Shown piece by piece: positions 33,014 through 39,889 of a DNA stretch of 39,889 bases (the stretch's first letter is position 1; each line of letters begins with the position of its first letter). The DNA is from SAR324 cluster bacterium (GTDB lineage Bacteria > SAR324 > NAC60-12). The notes below the pieces were generated by a model, which had not been told where the DNA came from, searched no databases, and saw only the letters and a program-made list of their open reading frames with translations. The DNA is taken from contig JAQWOT010000390.1 in NCBI GenBank assembly GCA_029245725.1, positions 1-39,889 of the forward strand, in the 5' to 3' direction. The position numbers and the translations under genes are program-made.

Positions 33014-35158
33014 CTATTTGGGCAGCAACCTGATGTTGAGTTTTTCCCAATTACTCTGCCATTGCACCAGCAAAGGCATTAGTTGCTTTTGCTCAGAGCG
33101 TAATCTCTCCAATTGTTCTAGCACACCACTCAGGTCTGCTTGGCAACCTCGAGCTGATTCTTGCCAACAAACCAAAATGGTGTCTAGCAGTTGTTGAGTC
33201 CCAGACCAAAGATATCGATATTTTAAATTTTCCTGATAATTCAACACATCAAAATTTAAGTTCTCTCGCAACTGTCGTTCTAACTCACGCTGGCTTTGCT
33301 GATGAAACTCTGCCTGAAGATTTTGCTCCTTATGCCATAGAGAACGAACCCAGCTCCGACCATAAAGTAACCAACTACGCAGTTGCTCCGGAGTTTGAAA
33401 CGCCAACGTAGTCGTAAATGAAATCGGTTCAATCTCTGGAAATTGCCAGTAGACTTTAGGGTTTTCAGTAGATAATAACGAATCCTTCCGCAATCTGCTC
33501 TGAAGTTGGTACTCTCTTTGTTGTAGTTCGTCTAGAACCTCAAAGAACGGTTCTACGGCTTGATTAATCAGCATCGTTATTTCACTGCATAATCTTGCCA
33601 TTTCTGGCAACAGGGACACGTTGATTTCATCCACGACCCAATGCAGCAGTTTTTCTCGAACTTCTTGCACCCAGAGCATGCTTTGTATGCTTGGTGAGAA
33701 GTTATCCTTTGGTGGTGTCAGTTCCACTTGCCTGAGAAATCGATCCAAACTGCTCCAAATCTTGCCTTCTTGGCGGTCAAACAACGCCCGAACACCATAG
33801 TCAATATGCTGCCTCCACTGTTTCTCTCCACCCTTCAGAGTATGCTGCAGATTTTGTTCATGATAGTGCAAATATCGCTGACGATGCTGGAGTTCGCTTT
33901 GCCATTCTTCCCAGTCTAGGGTCTCCGTAGAAAGCGTTGCCTGCAGCCGCTCAACAAATTCGGACACTTGGCGATGCAATCTATGCCAATGACTCCATTC
34001 TCCGACTAGTAGCGTCTGTGATTGATGATGTACCAACCGCAGCTTCAGTTCCTCCTGAAATACTTTCCAAGCACTTGTACTGATCTGAAAAACAGGGTGA
34101 TCTTGCCAAAATTCGAGTTGCTTTTGTTCACGATTTGTAAGTTCTAACTTACGTTGCAACAACAAATGCAATGCTGAGAATGTAAAATAGTGAGGCTGTT
34201 GCCAACCACATTGACGCAGGTCTCGCAGAATCTGCTCTGTAATGCGATCTACATCGGCTTGTTCCTCATGCTCGTTGAGATCTAAATTGATTACAAAGAT
34301 GATCTGATCCGCCAAGCCAAGTTGATGTAGGTTACGCAAGAGACGTACATCTGCTTGACGAATCCCAATTCTGGAACTGACTACATAGATGAGCAGGTTG
34401 CTACGTGAGGCATATTCCTGCACCTGCACAAAATGGAAGGGGTTTGGTGAATCACTCCCTTGACAATCCGCAATCTCAGTACCTTGCCAAGTCCAACCCG
34501 GTTCTTCTAACAGGAGATCTTCCAAAAAAACCGCCCGAGCGTCTTGCTCAACCCAAGCTTGATGCTGATAACTTTCTTTACCAGACCAAGTTTGCACCTG
34601 CGTTGAATTACTGAGGTAGCCAACAGCCGCAGAATAGCCGACTAAGCACGCTCGCAGGAAAGCGCGTTCCTCACCAAAATGAGATGTGTCTTCTGCAACA
34701 AGTTGTTCATCCAGCCAGTGAAGCACAGACTGACGTTCTGAGGCATGATCTAGTTCGCAGGAAGGTAGGGATGAATCTGAAGATTGTAAGAAAGCTAGGG
34801 CAGCTTGAAATTGGCGATCAAGTAACGATTTGGATTTGAATCTCAAATGTGCTCGACTGATCTCTCCAGGCTGAATTCGAGTGACAATCGAAGTGAGAAT
34901 GCCAGCCCCACGGCGGAGGCGATCTGCCCCCAACAAGGCATTAAGTAGCGTGGACTTACCAGATTTGACAGCGCCCAATACAGCAATACGGACTCTTGCT
35001 TGCTGCAGCCTTGCTTCTGCATGCTGCAAGGTCTCCTGCCAATGGCGTAGTTGGGGAGCATCCTTCCACTGAAGTAGCTCAGCCAGTTTTTCTAATTGGG
35101 AACGTGTTTCAGCAAGAGGGGGGAAAAGCAAGAGCCCCGACGAAGAATCGTCAGGCAT
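33014..35158 (-). CDS. Dynamin-like large GTPase
   Basis: A 714-residue GTPase of the bacterial dynamin-like type. The G1 loop is GAVKSGKS (about 62-69). A switch with IVTRIQPG follows and G3 is ADCQG. G4 is NLDL in place of NKxD, a degenerate base-specificity motif that is common in this family. The stalk and rear half are long helices with repeated Gln/Leu/Trp content and no obvious membrane span. Bacterial dynamin-like proteins remodel or tether membranes, or assist chromosome and envelope processes. Start is ATG at 35158, overlapping the end of the HTH gene by eight bases. A TTG one codon earlier is not needed. Confidence 0.82.
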   Translation of the reverse strand: MPDDSSSGLLLFPPLAETRSQLEKLAELLQWKDAPQLRHWQETLQHAEARLQQARVRIAVLGAVKSGKSTLLNALLGADRLRRGAGILTSIVTRIQPGEISRAHLRFKSKSLLDRQFQAALAFLQSSDSSLPSCELDHASERQSVLHWLDEQLVAEDTSHFGEERAFLRACLVGYSAAVGYLSNSTQVQTWSGKESYQHQAWVEQDARAVFLEDLLLEEPGWTWQGTEIADCQGSDSPNPFHFVQVQEYASRSNLLIYVVSSRIGIRQADVRLLRNLHQLGLADQIIFVINLDLNEHEEQADVDRITEQILRDLRQCGWQQPHYFTFSALHLLLQRKLELTNREQKQLEFWQDHPVFQISTSAWKVFQEELKLRLVHHQSQTLLVGEWSHWHRLHRQVSEFVERLQATLSTETLDWEEWQSELQHRQRYLHYHEQNLQHTLKGGEKQWRQHIDYGVRALFDRQEGKIWSSLDRFLRQVELTPPKDNFSPSIQSMLWVQEVREKLLHWVVDEINVSLLPEMARLCSEITMLINQAVEPFFEVLDELQQREYQLQSRLRKDSLLSTENPKVYWQFPEIEPISFTTTLAFQTPEQLRSWLLYGRSWVRSLWHKEQNLQAEFHQQSQRELERQLRENLNFDVLNYQENLKYRYLWSGTQQLLDTILVCWQESARGCQADLSGVLEQLERLRSEQKQLMPLLVQWQSNWEKLNIRLLPK

Positions 35159-36320
35159 CAATAGAAGGACCAGACTGGCGAAGTTGCAAATGATAAGAAC
35201 GGATTTTTAGAACAGCACGACCGGCTACTTGACGTACTTCTGAGACAGGGATGCTCAGAGCAAATGCGATGGATTCCAACGATTGGCGATCCTCTCCAAA
35301 CCCTAGGTAGCGTCTTGCAACTTGAGCTTCCAACTCGTCAAGCAAGTCCGCAAATTCTGAAAACTGGCACTTCTTTTCCTGATCCCATCCGTCTTCTACA
35401 TCATCAGAATCTACAACGGGTGTTTCTAATGTAGACTCTGCTTCTGCTGGAGCCATCTCTTCGAAGATATCAACTTCAATAGATTCTTCTTCTACTGAAA
35501 ACTCATTAGAGACTTCTTCTTCATCTTCCAACTCATCGAAGAGCATCAAATCTGCTTCATCATCTTCGAGTTCCACAGAATTTCCAGGAACTTCCTCAAT
35601 ATCATTTATTTCCTCCTGACTTTCTAGTTCCTCTTCCTCTGCTGCACTTGCATCGATAGAGAATGAAGTAGAAAACTCTGTTTCTATCAGAAGTTCTTCT
35701 TCATGCTCCACAGAAGAGGTTTCCTCAGCAACTGGCGGAGTTTCTACCTCGGAAGTTTCTGAAATAGCCTGTTCTTCTAGCAGGTGTAATCGTTGCTGCA
35801 GTTCCTGTTTTTCTTCCAGTATCCTCTGTAGTGAGCGCTCTTTCTGCAGGAGCAGTTGCTGGAATTGATATGCTTGTTTGAGCAGTTCTGTTTTTTCGCG
35901 ACTATTGGAATCTAGTTGCTCCTGCAACAAATCTGCACGACGCTGTGTTTCTACAAAGCGCGCTTCCCAACTTTGTAGTTCTTTTTGGCTGGACGCTTCC
36001 CGCTCAAGATACTGCAAACGCTCTTTCTGCCATTGCAGGCGTTCTTCACTCAGACCTTGTAACTGCTCACGAACCTGTTTGAGTTCTTTCAGTTCTTGTT
36101 CAACAAAAGTTAAGGCTACCCCGCTACTGTTAGTTGCAGTTGTATTGGTGTCACGTCGGCGTGAGTTGCTACGCCGCTGTTTTCGGATCTGCTCAACCTC
36201 CTTGGCAGTGAGCCCAATCCGTCCTTCTTTTTTCTTTTCAATTTCAAGGCGCTTGATCCAATTATCTAGAGCAGCGCGACTGATTCCAAGTTGTTCAGCG
36301 GCTTCTGAAAGTGTCAGCAT
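35151..36320 (-). CDS. HTH / coiled-coil protein with acidic region and sigma-region-4-like end
   Basis: A 389-residue protein with three parts. Residues 1-50 (LSEAAEQLGISRAALDNWIKRLEI) are a MerR/excisionase-type winged-helix start. Residues 60-205 form a long coiled coil rich in Glu, Gln and Leu. Residues 205-320 are strongly acidic (Glu/Asp/Ser-rich). The last 65 residues (FSEFADLLDELEAQVARRYLGF...SLESIAFALSIPVSEVRQVAGRAVLKIR) resemble sigma-70 region 4, which has the same helix-turn-helix cadence. This combination is unusual. It might link DNA or promoter contacts to a scaffold. It overlaps the dynamin-like gene and is followed closely by it, so both probably act together. Confidence 0.6.
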   Translation of the reverse strand: MLTLSEAAEQLGISRAALDNWIKRLEIEKKKEGRIGLTAKEVEQIRKQRRSNSRRRDTNTTATNSSGVALTFVEQELKELKQVREQLQGLSEERLQWQKERLQYLEREASSQKELQSWEARFVETQRRADLLQEQLDSNSREKTELLKQAYQFQQLLLQKERSLQRILEEKQELQQRLHLLEEQAISETSEVETPPVAEETSSVEHEEELLIETEFSTSFSIDASAAEEEELESQEEINDIEEVPGNSVELEDDEADLMLFDELEDEEEVSNEFSVEEESIEVDIFEEMAPAEAESTLETPVVDSDDVEDGWDQEKKCQFSEFADLLDELEAQVARRYLGFGEDRQSLESIAFALSIPVSEVRQVAGRAVLKIRSYHLQLRQSGPSIDA

Positions 36321-36369
36321 AGTCTAATCTCTGTGACTCTGGGGAAAGACTTTGCAGTTTCAGCAAGTA

Positions 36370-36888
36370 TCATTCCTTGAGGCGTGGGATCAACTCTGCA
36401 AAGTTACAGGGGCGGTGACTTGCGTCTAACTGAGAACATAGAATTTTTTCCCAGCCTAGTCGACAAGCTCCTGTTGAACCCGGCAAGCAGAAAAGATAGG
36501 TCCCGTTCGCCACTCCTGCAACTGCCCGGGATTGTACGGTGGATGTGTCAATTTCCTGAAAGGAGAGATAGCGGAAGAGTTCACCGAAACCCTCAATGGT
36601 TTTGTCAAAGAGGGGAACCAGTGCTTCTGGTGTCCCATCTCGCCCCGTCAAACCTGTCCCTCCCGTAGTCAAAATAATTTCAACACTTGGATCAGCAATC
36701 CAATGGGAAACGACCGCCCGGAGTTGGTAGATATCGTCAGGAATCAAATTACGAGCGATTAGCCGGTGCCCAGCTTGCTGTAGTTGTTCGCTGAGATAAT
36801 CACCGGAAGTATCATTGGCTACAGTACGAGTGTCGCTGACAGTCAATACTGCGATTTGGAGGGATTGAAATCTAGCATCTGACGACAT
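36370..36888 (-). CDS. moaB: Molybdenum cofactor biosynthesis protein MoaB-like
   Basis: A 172-residue protein from ATG 36888, preceded by a GGAG site. It carries the MoaB/MogA molybdopterin-binding fold: [21 protein letters not shown] at the start, [18 protein letters not shown] (the diagnostic GGTG and RD block), and [19 protein letters not shown] near the end. In the cofactor pathway these proteins adenylate molybdopterin before metal insertion. Some MoaB have lost activity, so the call is by family. A TTG at 36900 would add four residues only. No other mo- genes are adjacent; it lies between the HTH gene and a short unknown protein. Confidence 0.9.
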   Translation of the reverse strand: MSSDARFQSLQIAVLTVSDTRTVANDTSGDYLSEQLQQAGHRLIARNLIPDDIYQLRAVVSHWIADPSVEIILTTGGTGLTGRDGTPEALVPLFDKTIEGFGELFRYLSFQEIDTSTVQSRAVAGVANGTYLFCLPGSTGACRLGWEKILCSQLDASHRPCNFAELIPRLKE

Positions 36889-36942
36889 GGAATTCTCCAA
36901 ACATTGATCTCATGTGTGAAGATGGATTGTCGTCAAAGCATC

Positions 36943-37491
36943 TCACAGTTTGGAATGGGAAGCAACGCCTTCTACATGCTGCTCATGCTGCTGGAAAGGA
37001 CGAGCCAATCCGTTGGCCATCTGATTTGAGTGTAATTGCTTTGATTCAGAATGGCCCAAATTCTCTGCTGCAACCTCAGTGGTTAAGGTAATAGTAGAGC
37101 GCGAGGCGAGGTCCTCAATAGTCCGCTGACGCCGTTGCGCGTTGCGTTCTCGTAGTTCCTGAAGTCTGCGAACTCGATCTTGAAGCTTGGGGATGGCGGG
37201 TGGACTGATAGATGGTATGTAAGGTGGGTCTAAAAACTGTCCTGCTCGACGCTGTTCTGCATAATCAATGGCTGGGTCTGGGACCTGGAAGTCGCTAATG
37301 CGCTCCAAAATATTTTTTGGAGTGATTCCAGTGTCAACGGTTGAGTTAGCTGCAACGTATTGCTGAGCTTCACGGCGTGCTTCGGTGGTCAAGCGAGTTG
37401 GATCAGAGGAACCAAAATGAACATGATTGCCGCGTCGTAGACGATGCCAACGTTCCAGAATATGCTCTACATGATTGACTGTCAGCCGCAT
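36943..37491 (-). CDS. Hypothetical protein, probably linked to flagellar genes
   Basis: A 182-residue protein with no signal peptide or membrane segment. It is polar and Gln/Arg-rich, with a helix-rich segment (KLQDRVRRLQELRERNAQRRQR) in the centre and a Pro-rich stretch (VPDPAIDYAEQ, LDPPYIPSISPPAIP) before it. Its N terminus (MRLTVNHVEHILERW) is a short amphipathic helix. No family was recognised. It starts at ATG 37491 with an AAGGA site, 11 bases after the FlgN-like gene, and could be a regulator or chaperone in the flagellar group; this is inferred from position only. Confidence 0.55.
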   Translation of the reverse strand: MRLTVNHVEHILERWHRLRRGNHVHFGSSDPTRLTTEARREAQQYVAANSTVDTGITPKNILERISDFQVPDPAIDYAEQRRAGQFLDPPYIPSISPPAIPKLQDRVRRLQELRERNAQRRQRTIEDLASRSTITLTTEVAAENLGHSESKQLHSNQMANGLARPFQQHEQHVEGVASHSKL

Positions 37492-37501
37492 TGGATGATC
37501 C

Positions 37502-37882
37502 TTAGAAAATAGTCTTGCGACGTCGCGGTTGTAGGCGATTGCTTTTTACCGCACCATAACTCAATTGCTGGAGCAAGGTTTTGATTTCAGTAATTGTCAC
37601 ATTACGTTCTTGAGCAACACGTCTTGCGAATTCTTGCTCAGCTCTACTGATTTTTTCTAGCAAACGCTGTAAGCCCTGGGGCTCCAAAATTTCATCTAGT
37701 TTAGTTGGGAAACTTTGATCCCAATCATCTAATAGTGAGTCGATACGCTGCAGGTCCTCAAGACAATCTTCTTTTTCTTCTAGCAGCGGTAAGGCATCAT
37801 CAAGGTGTGACAACGCCAGCTGCTGTTGCGCTAGCACATCCCATCGCCGCAACAGTGCGCGTTTTTTCTGTAGCAACAACAT
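37502..37882 (-). CDS. FlgN-like flagellar chaperone candidate
   Basis: A 126-residue all-helical protein from ATG 37882. It has three long helices with heptad spacing (KRALLRRWDVLAQQQLALSHLDDALPLLEEKEDCL; LQRIDSLLDDWDQSF; KISRAEQEFARRVAQERN) and a basic tail (NRLQPRRRKTIF). This pattern is that of FlgN and similar chaperones for late flagellar proteins. The similarity is structural, not a clear family match. A TTG at 37915 would extend it into mnmE. Its place between mnmE and other short genes beside flagellin supports the idea. Confidence 0.5.
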   Translation of the reverse strand: MLLLQKKRALLRRWDVLAQQQLALSHLDDALPLLEEKEDCLEDLQRIDSLLDDWDQSFPTKLDEILEPQGLQRLLEKISRAEQEFARRVAQERNVTITEIKTLLQQLSYGAVKSNRLQPRRRKTIF

Positions 37883-37904
37883 TCCATCACTGTGCTGCAG
37901 CCTA

Positions 37905-39275
37905 TCATTTGCCAATACAGAACTCCGCGAAAACCCGACTCAGCAAATCATCTGCTGTCGTTTGCCCAACGATATCACCAAGTGCGTTTAAGGCTCTCCG
38001 CAGTTCAGCAGCAACAAATTCTTCACCTGTACGCTGCTGAAGAAGATTTTGTGCTATTTCCAAACTCTCCGATGCTTTTTCGGCTGCTGCCTGTTGACGC
38101 AGATTTGTCAACCAAGATTCTTCCAAAGGCGGAACATTTTCTGAAATGCTGTTGTGGTAGAGAGCTTCTTCCAGTTCCTCTAGTTTTCCTGCCTGATGGA
38201 CTGAAAATGGAATCCATCGAGATTGAATGCTATCTTTCCATTTCGGCAGTTCTTGGTCCCACAGATCTGCTTTTGTAGCCACAATCAGTGAAGGCTTGTC
38301 TTCAACTTCTGCTAATAGTTCTTGATCTTCTGCCTGCAACTCCTGGGAACCGTCGAGTAGCAACAAAACAAGATCTGCTTGCTCAATAGCTTTTTTTGTT
38401 CGCTCTACCCCTTGCTTTTCTACCAGATCTTCCGTTCGGCGTATTCCCGCAGTATCGCTGAGCCGAAAAGCCACTTGGTGAATTTCTAAGGACTCTTCAA
38501 TTATATCTCTAGTTGTACCTGGAACTTCCGTAACGATCGAGCGATTTTCACGTAGCAAGGCATTCATCAGCGAAGACTTGCCTACGTTTGGCCGACCACA
38601 GAGGACTACATGCACACCGTTTCGCAGCAAACGCCCTTGCTTACCTTTCTGCAACAGTCCTTCCAATTTGCCGAGTAAGGACTGGAGTCTGCACTCACAA
38701 TCAGTGTGACCAGTGAATTCTTCGTCCTCATCTGGGAATTCAATCCAAGCTTCAATCAACGAAGCAATCTGGATGAGTTCTTCCTGTAGTTGCTGAATGG
38801 TCTCGTATAGCCGTCCTCTTAGCTGTTGGGCGGCGAGTAGGACCGACATTCGGGAGTCTGCATGGATTAAGTCAGCAATCGCTTCTACACGAGTCAGGTC
38901 CAGTCGTCCGTTGAGAAATGCGCGGCGAGTGAACTCTCCGGGTTCTGCCAGTCGCACACCCAGCATCAGAATTTGCTGCAACACCATCTGGAGCATCTGA
39001 GGACTGCCATGGCACTGCAATTCAACAACATCTTCTGCAGTGAAGGAATGTGGCCCGCGCATGACACCCAGCATTGCTTCATCAACTAGTTGTCCCTCTA
39101 TATTCAGCCAACCATGTCTCAGCTTTCTATTCGGTGATTCCGCAACCGTTCCACCATGACTTGGCTGAAAAATGGTTTCTACCGAAGTGATTGCTGTAGA
39201 ACCACTGATACGAATTACGCCTAATCCACTGGGTTGCAGTGGTGTGGCAATAGCGACGATAGTATCAGCGAACAT
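37905..39275 (-). CDS. mnmE: tRNA uridine-5-carboxymethylaminomethyl modification GTPase MnmE
   Basis: A 456-residue GTPase that, with MnmG, modifies U34 in several tRNAs. The N-terminal tetrahydrofolate-binding domain (TIVAIATPLQPSGLGVIRISG) is complete. The central helical domain surrounds a G domain with G1 (GRPNVGKSS), G3 (DTAGIR) and G4 (TKAD). The C-terminal motif FCIGK carries the catalytic Cys. Length and domain order match the family. It starts at ATG 39275, 22 bases downstream of the flagellin stop on the same strand, so it probably shares that transcript. mnmG is not in the window. Confidence 0.96.
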   Translation of the reverse strand: MFADTIVAIATPLQPSGLGVIRISGSTAITSVETIFQPSHGGTVAESPNRKLRHGWLNIEGQLVDEAMLGVMRGPHSFTAEDVVELQCHGSPQMLQMVLQQILMLGVRLAEPGEFTRRAFLNGRLDLTRVEAIADLIHADSRMSVLLAAQQLRGRLYETIQQLQEELIQIASLIEAWIEFPDEDEEFTGHTDCECRLQSLLGKLEGLLQKGKQGRLLRNGVHVVLCGRPNVGKSSLMNALLRENRSIVTEVPGTTRDIIEESLEIHQVAFRLSDTAGIRRTEDLVEKQGVERTKKAIEQADLVLLLLDGSQELQAEDQELLAEVEDKPSLIVATKADLWDQELPKWKDSIQSRWIPFSVHQAGKLEELEEALYHNSISENVPPLEESWLTNLRQQAAAEKASESLEIAQNLLQQRTGEEFVAAELRRALNALGDIVGQTTADDLLSRVFAEFCIGK

Positions 39276-39297
39276 ACCTGTCTAACCAGGCCTTTCC

Positions 39298-39889
39298 CTA
39301 GGACTGTGACTGAACTAAATGCAATAGATTTCTGGGCAGTACGTTCGCTTGTGCGGCTTGTGCGACTGCGAACTGATTCATGATTTGGAGGCGTGTGAAT
39401 TCAGCAAGTTCCATCGCCACATCAGCATCGCGTATTATCGATTCAGCGGCAGACAAGTTTTCTGCATCTAATCGAAGACTAACCAAGTTGCTTTGCAGGG
39501 CCGAACGCTGTAAAGCACCTAACTCTCCACGTGAACTAGCAATCTCACTGATCGCTTTATCTACAATGCTGATCGCAGATGCTGCACCCGATGGAGTACG
39601 AACGTCAACCTCTGCCAAACTTGAACCTCCATCCTCAGAACTACCAACCCCCAATTTGTCGGTGGTAATGTTTGGCAAAGCCAGCTTGAGAGTATTGTCT
39701 TTGTTAGCACCAATCTGAAATTCCAATTCTGGGTTTGTTCCATTCAATAATGGCTTGGACCCAAATTGCGTGTTCTGAGCAATTCGATCGATCGAACTCA
39801 GAGCATTCTGAATCTCAGACTGTGACGCTGCAACAACTAACTCATTATTCACACCAGTATTTGCTGCAGCAACTGCTCGTTGACGAATA
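39298..39889 (-). CDS. fliC: Flagellin, partial (5' end outside the window)
   Basis: The coding frame stays open to the window edge. It reads upstream of 39852 as IRQRAVAAANTGVNNEL, so the true start lies beyond 39889. Visible are the end of the N-terminal D0/D1 helix (QRAVAAANTGVNNELVVAASQSEIQNALSSIDRIAQNTQFG), a short variable middle (LKLALPNITTDKLG...) and the conserved C-terminal D1/D0 helix (ELGALQRSALQSNLVSLRLDAENLSAAESIIRDADVAMELAEFTRLQIMNQFAVAQAAQANVLPRNLLHLV). The variable part is short, so the filament protein is small. At least 197 residues are within the window. It is a certain flagellin. Confidence 0.95.
   Translation of the reverse strand, partial: IRQRAVAAANTGVNNELVVAASQSEIQNALSSIDRIAQNTQFGSKPLLNGTNPELEFQIGANKDNTLKLALPNITTDKLGVGSSEDGGSSLAEVDVRTPSGAASAISIVDKAISEIASSRGELGALQRSALQSNLVSLRLDAENLSAAESIIRDADVAMELAEFTRLQIMNQFAVAQAAQANVLPRNLLHLVQSQS

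Noticed and set aside
1-39889. CRISPR array, tRNA or rRNA genes, insertion sequences
   Set aside because: No regularly spaced repeats, cloverleaf-like folds with CCA context, transposase frames or terminal inverted repeats were recognised by eye.

Overview
The window looks like a chromosomal segment of a Gram-negative, flagellated, respiring bacterium. It carries flagellin, outer-membrane barrels, lipoproteins, a Tat-exported HiPIP and a tetraheme cytochrome c, and its GC content is moderate. The gene set resembles marine deltaproteobacterial or SAR324-like genomes, but that assignment is a guess from gene content and no rRNA gene is present to test it.

Layout. Positions 1-6400 hold metabolic genes: two small ferredoxin-fold (ABM-like) proteins, a gamma-glutamyltransferase interrupted by one in-frame TGA, a DapA-superfamily lyase/deaminase and an S9 peptidase. 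Positions 6400-10600 are AT-richer and look accessory. They hold a MerB-like organomercurial lyase with two in-frame TGA codons, a CxxC mini-protein, a DUF4174 protein, several very small membrane or lipoprotein genes, a TPR protein and a HiPIP. Positions 10600-17000 hold a nuclease with a membrane tail, an Arg-rich repeat protein, an MFS transporter, and a module of periplasmic binding-like protein, porin-like barrel and divergent histidine kinase. From 28657 down to 17108 there is a run of twelve minus-strand genes: bor-like, rnc, rluB, fapA-like, a pentapeptide protein, a secreted protein, dapA, nusB, pncB, nudix, tldD and tldE. TatD and a calcineurin-like/cytochrome c protein lie on the plus strand at 28728-30741. 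From the right edge leftwards runs flagellin, mnmE, FlgN-like, an unknown, moaB, an HTH/coiled-coil protein, a dynamin-like GTPase, a HAD phosphatase and an outer-membrane protein.

Main discovery. The minus-strand frame 7295-6618 reads as one full-length 225-codon MerB homologue broken only by two TGA codons, at codons 90 and 153. They fall exactly where MerB has its two mercury-binding cysteines. The spacing is 63 residues, as for Cys96/Cys159 of plasmid R831b MerB. An Asp follows the first at +3 (Asp99) and a Cys at +21 (Cys117). The second TGA is followed, after 18 nt, by a perfect 6-bp hairpin with a G in the second loop position, as in bacterial SECIS elements. I read this as a diselenocysteine MerB-like protein (Sec90-Asp93-Sec153). 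The TGA in ggt, by contrast, sits at a non-cysteine position with no comparable hairpin and looks like a nonsense mutation or sequencing error.
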